This document shows, one piece after another, positions 1 through 9,670 of a DNA stretch of 64,000 bases (positions are counted from its first letter, which is position 1; the number at the start of each line of letters is the position of its first letter). The stretch lies in NCBI GenBank assembly GCA_011634665.1, contig WAEK01000001.1, positions 883,501 to 947,500 of the forward strand, in the 5' to 3' direction. The DNA comes from Mortierella sp. BCC40632. Its lineage: Eukaryota > Mortierellomycota > Mortierellomycetes > Mortierellales > Mortierellaceae. The position numbers and the translations under genes are program-made. The notes below the pieces were generated by a model that was not told the origin of the DNA, made no database searches, and was given only the letters and a program-made list of their open reading frames with translations.

Positions 1-2
<2 letters not shown>

Positions 3-38
<36 letters not shown>
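3..38. repeat. (CT)n microsatellite
   Basis: An uninterrupted CT dinucleotide run lies at the left edge of the window. It is a simple repeat with no coding role visible. Confidence 0.9.
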
Positions 39-41
<3 letters not shown>

Positions 42-241
42 TGTGGTATAGTTAATGTGATTCGGGTCTTTTGGCCTAGATGGGGCAGTATAGATCTCCA
101 CTGGAAGCATCGAAGGGTCAGGAGTTCAGCAAGATTTGATTCTTGTATCCAGCTCCTTAAAAATGCTCTTGCCAGGATCGGTTTTCGTATCGGTGTAGTT
201 AGGTAGAAGTATGAGTGCCTCCAGATACATTTTAAAGATTC

Positions 242-649
242 TCAGTATAGTTGACGCCTCCATATTTTCGCATATCCGCTAGCTTTTCCCGAAAGTAAGT
301 CTATGTCCCGAAGAGTATCGAATCTCGTCGTTGCCAGTGGACAGTTTTTGAGCTCGTCAAGCTTGATGTGTACGAAGTTCTGGTTGGATCTTGCGACGAA
401 GTGGTCATCAGTCTTGTGGAAGTGGAGTTTGAGCTTGATAACCCTTTTGACCATCTCATACTGAGATATCCAGCGAGTTTTATTCATGGTGATTGGCTTG
501 ACGTCGTTGACTCCAAGGTCTTTCTGGCTTTTGACAAGAAAATTTGCAATGACGACCTTGTTCTTGGAAATACTCGATATCTTCTTGCACTTGTCCAGTA
601 ACAGCATAGCCCTTCCTTTTATCCAGCCGTTGTTGATAGCGAATTGCAT
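242..649 (-). pseudogene. hAT-type transposase fragment
   Basis: An open stretch of 135 codons on the minus strand contains the block NKTRWISQYEMVKRVIKLK. This resembles the TRWxSxYxM signature found in the middle of hAT-family (Ac/Tam3-like) transposases, which lies before the insertion and dimerisation domain. The frame ends in a stop just beyond the fragment. No BED zinc finger, dimerisation domain, terminal inverted repeats or target-site duplication could be seen nearby, and the remaining 5' part is not open. I therefore read it as a truncated, inactive relic. The family call rests on one motif block; a domesticated host gene exon is the main alternative. Confidence 0.5.
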
Positions 650-1701
650 TTTTTGAGAAGCACATGGGAGCCATGTCGCTCCAAATACGCTGCTAATTAG
701 CAGTATGCGGATATTGACTTAGGAGCCTTGATTAGTGGTAGTCAAAACTACGTCATGCTAAAGGTCTAGTTCGTTGAAGGCACCTCAAAGTGATTTTTAC
801 CTAGGGAAGAAAGCCTCCATTCGGTATGGTATTTCATTGTAACTCAATGGCTCGATGGTGCATGAGCCCTCAAAACTAAGACTCCTTTCTATAAGTTTGA
901 GCAAAACGATGCACTCCTTCATAGTCTCATGATTGAATACAGGAGTTCATAGATTATTTTACCTTCGACAGATGAAACGGGCTGCTTAAGATAAAGTGTG
1001 GATGAAGGATATCAAAATGAAGAGATGAGAAGGTGTAGTCCTGAATGATTCCAGGAGCAAAGCGAGGTTGTACATAATTGCTTGGTGCACAAAATTCCGA
1101 TTGGAGGTAAGAGCCTGTTGCGTTTACGATCTACCTCGACGTTGGCTAATCGAAACTGAACTCTTCGTTAGGTCACGTAGTGCAACCCTCCCATTTCTTG
1201 CATGGACTCTACACAAAAAGTGGTCAGGTCCCTGATCCATACGAGGTCGATGGGTTATGACAGTTCTGGATCCCCGTATAGTGAAGAGAATGTTCACTAC
1301 ACATGAACCTGCACCGATTTTTTTTCTCAAGCACTGGATTTTTTTAGACGCCTGGGTCTACGATAATTTCACGATCGCTATCCCTTCGTCTGTCAAAATT
1401 TCAAAATCTCTGTAAATTTGGAACAGATTTGTTCCCAAAACAGACAAAGGGATAACTGGATTTCGCAAGCGGGTAATAGAGAGAAAGCGGGTAGAGCTAG
1501 TGTGGTAGAGTCGCAGTGCAGTAGCGACAGGTTGAGGGGACTTTGTTTTACCGTCAGGGGTCCTGAGAGGCATCTTTGCTCGCGGAGGAGCCTGAAAGAG
1601 ATGGTGGCAAAGTTAGTAGATACCACGGATTGGGCAGAAGACGAGAGAGGAATTCTTTGTCGCGTCGCATAAATGCAATTGTTCCCAAAAAAAATAGTCA
1701 C

Positions 1702-1740
<39 letters not shown>

Positions 1741-2875
1741 GAGCTCTGGCCTCTCTGTTGTTCTTTCATTGCCGACAAGTTCTGACAAGGTACCACCATG
1801 GCCAACTTCTGGCTTCGATCGACCGACGCCACCCTACACGACACCACCGTTTGCATCTTTATCATCTCCTGCAATCACCCCAGTTGAACAACCGCTCGTC
1901 TATTATCGTTATGACGCCTCATGTGGCTACCAACTTTATCCCAAGAGGATACGAGGGGGGAGAAAAACCCATCCTACACTCACTTGTTTTACGGAATCAA
2001 TGGCCAAGCGATGCCATGGTTCTCACTCTAGTGGCTGACATTTCCCTGACCCTACCTTTCAGTGCTACAATCAATTGAGATTGCCATTTGGCACTATCTC
2101 ATCCCGGCGCGTAGACAATGTCAACAATATCTTTTTGTGCATGGTATTCCGGAATTTGACCGCGATTTTTTTTTCTCGTCTCTGATAGGTCTGCGCGCAG
2201 CGGATAGGTCGTTCATGGAGTGTGGTCGAGACACCGACAATGAGAGCTGGTGGAAAAAAAAGGAAAGGAAGAGAGGAGAGAGTGTGTACCTCCAATAAAG
2301 TATGAACTACTTGAGTAACCCACAAAGAACAGGATGATCGTCATGTCCTGGCATGAACAGGTCTTCACGCGGTAAAAGACGTGCGCCTCTTTCGCCCGTC
2401 TCCCCCCCCCCCACTGGCACAGCGATGATACCCTGTCGACACGGGTGGGGTGAGAGTGCGGAATGCGAAAATGGAAGTGAGGATGGAGCCGCCTAGTCCC
2501 GAGTAGTACTGGAGACGACTGCATCTCTCTCTCTGCGTCCCTTTTCCCATCGATTCAGAGAGCACGTTTCTCCAGCAGCACCTTTTTTTTTACTGCTTCC
2601 TCTCATCTGCTGGCATCCATCCTGCAGCTTAAGCCTTCTCTCTTTCTCACTCTCACTCTCTCTCGCACTCTCACCCTTTCTTCTCTCTTTCGAAACGAAT
2701 ACTCGGTCAGCGCATCTTTCTTCTACTCTCTCTCTTCACTCTTCTTTTTTGTTATTCTTTCTCTCTCTTTGCAGTCATTCTCTCTTCTTTCCCACATCCC
2801 TCTTCTTTTGATCATTCATCTCGACATTGACTACGCAATCCTTCAGAGCGCAGGAAGACGCTGCATCGATCCAGG
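650..2875. other. spacer and promoter of the HPC2/ubinuclein gene
   Basis: No supported gene lies here. Notable content is a T run at 1705-1736, a C run near 2402-2411 and a CT-rich stretch at about 2635-2770, immediately upstream of the start at 2876. The CT-rich stretch is probably the core promoter and 5' leader of the next gene. Several open frames exist on both strands but they are short, overlapping and carry no recognisable motif. Confidence 0.6.
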
Positions 2876-5800
2876 ATGCCTTTCCCTGCCTCATCATCTG
2901 ATCTCATGGCCAGTGTCATGGGCGGGCCACTCCTGCCACCTTCATCGACCGGTGGTCTTGCTCCATCGGACTCTTCTTCGACCGGGAAACACGCATCGAC
3001 ATCAGACGGTGACAGTGGTACCATCAGAATCTTTTATTCGCTCAAGGAGAACCCAAACGCCATCATCTCCTACACCGATTTGGTTCGCGAAGAGCAAAAG
3101 AGGCAACAAGCCGGCCTCCAGGCGCGCGCCAAGGGCACTCCGTCCGCGTCGCCAAACCCCCTAAAAAATTCAAAAGTCACCGGCACAGGCAGTAGCAGCC
3201 CTTCTACGATAGCTTCTGGTAGTGGAGTCACCAAGGATTCAAGTGCTATGGACGTTGACCCTGTTGACGCCGAGGAGACCCGTGGTGAGAGCGAAGCTGA
3301 GGCTGAGGCCGAAGACGAGGACTCGAACAGTTCGGACGACAATGAAGAGGGTGAAGCCGAAGAAGAGGATAGCGACGAGGACGGCGATGAAGACGAAGAA
3401 GAAGAAGATGACGACGAGAGTCGTGACCGGAAAGGGCCTCGGGACTTTCTCGAAGCACTTGCAGAAAAATACGCCAAGCTGGATGAGAACGGGAACGAGG
3501 GTGAAGACGAGGACGAAGACGAGGACGATGAGGGCAAAGGCAAGTCAGTGATCGAGTCCTGGTTTTTTTTTTTTTTTTGCATGGATGAACACCTTTTCGT
3601 CCACTTTCCTCTCCCCTTTTTCTTTTCTTTTTCTTACTCTTCCACTTGACAATCCTGTTACCGCATTGCTACCCTACTCTAGTGGCAAAGCAGATCCGTC
3701 TTGGATTGGCGCTGTGAAGAAGAGGAAGAAGAAGGGTTGTCTGTTCTTCATATTAGCGGAGTCTTGCAGATTTCGCCATGCAGTCGCTTCGACGCCATGC
3801 ACATGAGAGCAGCGCCACTTCATATGTTGTGTCTCCTTGAAATGGTTGCTCTTCCTCCTTCACACACAATTACCCATACAAACGTGCTGATGTTAGACCA
3901 GTTCTCTCTCTCTCGTTTGTGCCTCCTCTATAGATCCGACCCCACAAAAGAAAGAGTCGCTGGGATACTGAGCAGTATGATGTCGAAGACGAGTTTATTG
4001 ACGACAGCGAAATGATGCTCGAGTCGATCGGAATGGTGCGGCCAAAGGTTCGAGGCTTCTTTGCCTATCGTGGACCTGTCGAAACCACCACAAATGAAGA
4101 TCCGTAAGTCACCCTTTTTGATTTTCTTTTTCCGACAAAGAAGCACTCCTAAAATACCATCAGGTCATCAGACACTAACTCGGGTTTGCGGTGTTAATAT
4201 ACGGATGCAGAGATTCGTCCGACGCAGTATCCGGATCGCGTTCAAAGCGGACAGGAAAGCGAAAGCTTGCTGCTGGCTCGTCACCATTGAGCACAAGTAG
4301 GAGCACTCTATCCAAAACAGCAAAGAACTCGAGTCTCTCAGTTATGGAGAATGCAAACGACTCGACCTCTGAGATGAGCGAAATGGATGACAAAACACCC
4401 AAGTCAAAAAAGGCCTCATCTACTGGAGCATCTACTGGAGCCTTGGCAACACCTGGTACGCCATCGGGTTTGGCAATTTCATCCGCAGTCAATGATTCAA
4501 ATGGAGCCGCCCCAGGAACCGGGGCAGAAACTGGTACACCTACAGCGACACCTAGAAAAAAGACTGCAAAAGCAAAAGCTACAGGAAAAGATATCACAAA
4601 GGAAGATGCAGATGTTGGCAAGGATTCAGACAAGGAAGCAAAGGCGACCCCAAAGAAGTCAAGAGCAAAATCTACTAAGGCAAATGCTACTGTGGCAGCT
4701 GCTGCAACGCCTGTTGTCCGGGTCGATTCACCAACGCCTGCCCCAGAGGATGAGGCTAATTCAGAGAATGTCAACACACAGTCTTCTAGAGCGACCACAC
4801 CTCCCCAGCCAAAAGCAACGACAAATAGTGGTACCACAATGGCTGAGGATGAATCTGCTGATGTGGTTAATGAGACGCCGTCTCTGGCGGCTGCTGAGCC
4901 TGCTCACGACCAGCAGTCAAAATCAGAGGCTGTAGCAGATGCTCCAAGTGGGTCTGGAAAAACGAAATCAAAGTCCTTGTCCGCATTGAGCCCAGAAGTC
5001 CAAAAGGCCTTTGATGTTGTTGCTGTCCTTGCAGAGAAAGGTAAGAAAAAGATTAACATTTCAAATCTCTGGTCTATTTTCTTTTTAGTGTCTGAAGGGT
5101 AAATCGTTATCTAATCCTCTCCCCTTTGTTATTTTTATTCTTTTGACAATGGAATAGAAACTTGGGAAGTGAAGACCAGATTCCCTCCACATATTCGACA
5201 GCCACTCTTTGATTGTGCCAAGGTTGCTTTGACCACGCGAGCCTCTGGATATGTTATCCCAGAGAGTTTCTTTCTACATTTGCAAACTATCTTTCCATAC
5301 AACAAGTTTACGCTAAAGGTATGTCTATCTGAGCAGTGACGATCTCAGAGGCTTCTCAAAAGGATAATCTCATCTCGATTCTGATCAATGTGTTGCTACT
5401 CTAAAAATCAATAGAAATTGATTTACAAGAACATTTTGCCACCATGGATCAATGAACTGGAAACTCAAAAAGCAGGATTGATTGAGCAGTTTGGAGCACG
5501 GACCAATATGGTCTGGAAGTCGTCGGGATTGGCAGGTCAAGAGAAGGAAAGGCTTGAGGACAAGGATGGTGATGGTGATGTGAATATGGTGGGCGAAGAA
5601 GGTAATTACCTGACCGTATTTCATTTTTTCCCCCCTCCCTCTTTCATGGTTTTGTGATATCTACCCAAGAGGGGATGTATGCTTATGGATTTTACTTTCT
5701 TTGGTGAATGAAATGCAGGAAAACCTTCACGAAAGTTCCCATGGAGTCAAGACCTTCGACTACTTTTATGGGAGACGATGGAAAAGTTTATGGAAATCTT

Positions 5801-7383
5801 GGCAGCTAAGCAGCAGCTGCATTTTGTTGACGAGAGTTATCCTACGCCGCTTTCTGAATCCAAAACTAGGAAAGATGCCTACCAAATGGTGAGTTTTCAC
5901 TTTTGGATGAACTGTCTTTTTAGTCTACTGGCCGGCCTGGGATCGCTAATCAGCTCTTAATCATGTCTCTCCTTTGTGCCATGCAGCTATTACTGTCTTT
6001 TCCAGCAGGCTGGATGACCTCTTATGAGATCTCGCGACAGTACAGCCAGCTGAAGGAAAAAGTCCAAAAGCAGGAGAGGAAGGAGGTAGAAGCAACCAAT
6101 GCAGCCTCTGGACTCAAAGGTGCTGCTCCTAGCTCCAGAGCCTCTGCTCCAGTGCCTACAGCTCGCTCGGAAGGACCCAAATCGACTAATAGTCCGATGT
6201 CTGACAGAAGATCAACGTTTACAGCGACTACACCAGCACCGGCGGCCTCGCCTGCAACGCCTTCAAAGAACGTGGTGGCAGCAACAACAAAGCCAGCTAC
6301 CCCATCAACCCCACCTGTCACCTATGCGTCACCGCATGTCGCCTCAACCAAAGCCAGTCCGACAGTACCATCGCCTAAGACTCATCGTACTGCCCATTTA
6401 TCGGAGATACTCCATCATCCTACACCACAATCTTCGAGAACCCACCACTCGTATAGTGGGAACACGGCATCAGCAAGCAACGATCGCCTGGCTTCAATGA
6501 CAGATTCTCATAATGCCGTGAATACTAAGAAGAGAAAAAAAGACGAAGGTATGTCCCGCTGATCCCAAGTCTAGATCACGGACCCTCTGTCTTTTTTTTT
6601 TTTTTTTTTTTATAAAAAAAAAAAGATATGTATATTGACATATTTGCTCCCCATTCTATTTTGATGCATCTAGTCAACAGCCGTCATCTGATGGATCATC
6701 TTACCCCGTCAGCAGCCAGTCTCGAGACTATTGTGATTTCAGATTCGGAGAGTTATGCTTCGGAATACTATCAACCCAGCGTATCTGGATCAACCAATGG
6801 AAATCAAGGAAGTAGCCCTGCTGGGTATCCGCTATTACAAAGCGAGGCCGCCAAGAAGAAGAAGGTGGTTGATTCCAAGCTGCCAAAGCCAATGACCACA
6901 TCCAAAAGACCATCCCCTTCAGGACCTTCGCCAACGGGCCCACTTCCCCCTCATTCAAGTCCGCCCTATCATAGGGCGCCGCCAGCCTCATATTCGAAAA
7001 GTCATGAGGTCTCAGGATACCATGAGGTGCGAGGACCAGTGTACCCACAGCGACGAGGATCACCCACTCCAGTTCATTATTCGACAGCGCCCCTGACTCA
7101 TGTTGGTCATAGTCATGGTCATGATTATCCACATTCTCCTCGCCCACCAAAGCAACCACCGCCACAACACCATTATCAACGCCGATCAGAGAGTATTCAC
7201 CACCGTATATCACCACCTGAGGGTGGCAGCAGTTACACTAGTTCGATGAATCCATCAGGGCACTCGCCCTCTCGATCGCCTTCCTCTTCTCATGCCTCGG
7301 CTATGTCGATGAGTAACCTTGTACATCCAAACCCAGTCCCTTCGAAGCAGCCTCACGCGCGTTCTCATCCTGGCCAGATGTAG
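2876..7383 (+). CDS. HPC2: Hpc2/ubinuclein-family histone chaperone subunit
   Basis: This is probably the HIR/HIRA complex subunit that helps deposit H3-H4 independently of replication in the nucleus. Frame-consistent exons are 2876-3543, 3683-3713, 3934-4103, 4211-5040, 5158-5318, 5415-5601, 5719-5888, 5987-6548 and 6674-7383. They join to 1,162 codons with matching phases at every junction. The exon at 3934 encodes the Hpc2-related domain (RWDTEQYDVEDEFIDDSEMM, ending near FFAYRGPVE). It is preceded by an acidic Glu/Asp-rich tract and a Lys/Arg-rich patch. Exons 5-8 encode the helical ubinuclein middle region (FPPHIRQPLFDCAKVAL, ILPPWINELE, KFPWSQDLRLLLWE). The remainder is Ser/Pro/Thr-rich and probably disordered, with a His/Pro-rich C terminus. 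The donor of the 31-base second exon (GTGAAG) is weak and is the least certain boundary. Confidence 0.85.
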
Positions 7384-7822
7384 AGAGCTTGATCTTTTTT
7401 TTTCAAGTCGCGTTTTCCTCCTCCCAATATCGTTTCTTGCCTTTTCTTTTCTTTTTTGCGAATCCTTTAATTTGTATAGTAATCTTTTGGGAGTATGTAG
7501 ACAAAAAAAAAAAAAAAAAAAAAAAAAAAAGAAAAAAAAAATATATTCTTTCTCTAGGTGAGCTTAGCTTCATACTCAACGACTTGTTTGGCTCTTTTAC
7601 TATTTCTCTTCTTTCGCACCGGCCCTTGTCCTTCTCATTTACTTTTACCTCTTCCATGAAATGTCCCCCTCTTGCGTTTCCACGCTGTAAAATAAAATAA
7701 AAATAAAAAAGGGCCTATCCCATGGCCGTACCAGCGGGGTTTTTTTACGCGTCACAGGCATAAAAAAATCCGGGACCTGATATCAGAGGTTCAAACACGT
7801 CTCCATAGTATCGCGTCGTGGT

Positions 7823-7846
7823 CGATCTAGACCAAAAACTAGATCG
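7823..7846. repeat. short inverted repeat (8-bp stem)
   Basis: CGATCTAG at 7823-7830 and CTAGATCG at 7839-7846 are exact inverted copies separated by an 8-base A-rich loop. An outer GTCG/CGAC pair could extend the stem imperfectly. It lies about 200 bases upstream of the TCTP TATA box. It could be a regulatory palindrome or a chance hairpin. Confidence 0.45.
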
Positions 7847-8037
7847 CGACTTAGGCACACAGGATCGTACACGTGATCTCCAATGCTGTCCCGAGCGTGT
7901 ACCACGTTCGAAGGATGCAGGCAGAGGTTGTTTTGGCCATGCACCCTTTGTTGAGTGGCTTTCTTAACAAACGGTTGCAGTAAGGAAGGGATAGAGAAGC
8001 GAGAAGGGGAGAGGGGAGAGAAGGGGGGTTGAGCTGG

Positions 8038-8129
8038 TATAAAAAAATTTTCCCAGAGGGCACAAGCGACTTGGGTCTTCTCTCCTTTCTCTCTTTTCTC
8101 CTCCTCTTTACCTTCTTCCCCCTCCCTTC
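8038..8129 (+). promoter_or_regulatory. TCTP core promoter: TATA box and pyrimidine tract
   Basis: TATAAAAAAA at 8038-8047 is followed 38 bases after its first base by an almost pure pyrimidine tract (8076-8129). The tract ends 16 bases before the split start codon. The spacing fits a TATA-directed transcription start within the tract, so the mRNA would begin with pyrimidines. Vertebrate TCTP mRNAs are classic 5' TOP mRNAs; whether this fungus regulates translation that way is not known from the sequence. Confidence 0.6.
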
Positions 8130-8145
8130 AAGACAGCAATCCAAC

Positions 8146-8354
8146 ATGTAAGCCTCATCGCCGCAGTCCAAGTCTCGCGTTAAGATTCGACAACCAATAG
8201 CGCGAATAACCTGACCATTCATGTTCTTTTATTGTTGCTTGTCTCTCTCCATGTGGGTGTTTGTAGGATTATTTTTGAGGATATTATCAGCGGGTAAGAA
8301 GCATCTACACCACCACCTAAGATGTTCATTTTTTTCCATCCTCGTTCCTGAGGA

Positions 8355-8390
<36 letters not shown>

Positions 8391-9288
8391 CGAGTCATCA
8401 TCTTCCAACCCCCGCTCGCCTCTGGGTTCGAACGACCAACCCATTCCCACTCGCTCTCTCTCACTCACTCACCCAATCACTCTCGACCCAATTTACTTCA
8501 CCCATCTAGCGATGAGCTCTTCTCTGATGCTTTCGAACCCGTCGAGATTGATGGCCGCTACGAGATCACCTGCAAAATGATCAAAATCAAGAAGGGTGCC
8601 GACGTCGACATTGGTGCCAACGCCTCGGCGGAAGAGGAGTCCGAGACGCTGGAGGATGGTGAGGAGATTGTCAACGACGTTGTCTACTCTGGCCGTCTTC
8701 AGTCTACCTCGTTCGATAAGAAGGGCTACCAGTTGTACATGAAGGATTACATCAAGAAGCTCAAGGAACACTACAAGAGCGAGGGTGATGATGCCGTCAA
8801 GGCACTGGAAACCGAGATGATGCCCGAGATCAAGCGCATCCTTGCCAACTTCAAGGACTATGAGGTAAATGAAGCGGCCCTTTATATATTCTTTCTTTCA
8901 AGTGAAAGAAAAGATGAACTGACCATCCCCTCCTGCATTGCTGCATTTCTTACCTGACAATTGACAGTTCTACACTGGTGAGGGTATGGACATCAACGGT
9001 GCCCTGATGTACCTCAACTACCGTGAGGATGGTGAGACTCCCTACTTCACCGTCTTCAAGAAGTCTCTTAAGAACCGCAAGGTCGTAAGTATCTTCCTGT
9101 GTTTTCTTTCTTTTTCTGCTTTCGTTCTCTTTCATCCTTCCGACGCAAGGCTTGTTTTCTTTTTTTTTTTTTTTTTTTTTTTTTTGGGTGTATGGATTGC
9201 TATCTCTACGGGATCCCAAGCTAACAGACCCTCCTTATTACTATTTCTCGGTCTCTCTCTCCCTTTTGGGCCTCTTTCATCGTAGTAA
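8146..9288 (+). CDS. TMA19: translationally controlled tumor protein (TCTP)
   Basis: This is the conserved ribosome-associated and microtubule-associated cytoplasmic protein TCTP/Tma19. Exons are 8146-8147, 8267-8293, 8510-8864, 8968-9084 and 9286-9288. They give exactly 167 residues, the same length as the yeast protein. The N terminus reads MIIFEDIISGDELFSDAFEP and the C terminus KKSLKNRKV. The TCTP blocks GADVDIGANASAEE and NYREDGETPY are intact. The first intron splits the ATG after AT (donor GTAAGC at 8148), and the last exon begins with the TAA stop directly after the acceptor at 9281-9285. Intron 2 carries a long A run and intron 4 a T run. The gene lies 382 bases upstream of ELP2 on the same strand. 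Confidence 0.92.
8355..8389. repeat. poly(A) run inside TCTP intron 2
   Basis: An uninterrupted A tract of about 34 bases lies in the second TCTP intron. Its length is likely to vary between reads or isolates. Confidence 0.85.
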
Positions 9289-9670
9289 AACTGCTTTTCG
9301 AGCGTTTGTCCCAAGTATCCAACTGTACAGAGCGCCCTTGGGGGTCAGGTAGTCGTAGACTCTCTTCACAGTCGAGAATAAAAAAAGAAAACATCTCTAA
9401 AAAAAAAAGAAAAGAAAAGACTCGTTATCGCTACCAAGAAAAGAGTCGAGAGGGACTAAGTGTTTTAGAGGTGGAAGTGAAAGAAATCTTTGCGTGTGCT
9501 TGTGTGTGGGAGGGGAGCCTGGGAAGGGCCGCAGTACCAACTCTTCTCGATAGGCGGTCACACCCTCTGCCCACCCACAACCCACATTCACTGATCTCGG
9601 TGTTTTTTTTGTCGGTGGTAGATCACCATTTCTTTTCTTCGAACCAAGAAAAAAAAAAGTCAAAAAGGGC

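Larger units (their letters stand above)
7384..8145. other. spacer between HPC2 and TCTP genes
   Basis: The stretch holds the probable 3' UTR of the HPC2 gene, with a long A tract at about 7503-7540 and AATAAAATAAAAATAAAA near 7691. A short hairpin lies at 7823-7846 and the TCTP core promoter follows. No gene was recognised. Confidence 0.6.

Noticed and set aside
3070..3582. Ser-rich minus-strand frame opposite the first HPC2 exon
   Set aside because: Poly-Ser results from reading the complement of the acidic Glu/Asp tract of the real gene.
4175..4837. Val/Ala-rich minus frame opposite HPC2 exon 4
   Set aside because: Antisense shadow of a Thr/Ala/Lys-rich coding exon that joins in phase with its neighbours.
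7741..7800. Possible tRNA because of GGTTCAAAC near 7789
   Set aside because: No acceptor stem, D arm or anticodon arm could be drawn around the T-loop-like string.
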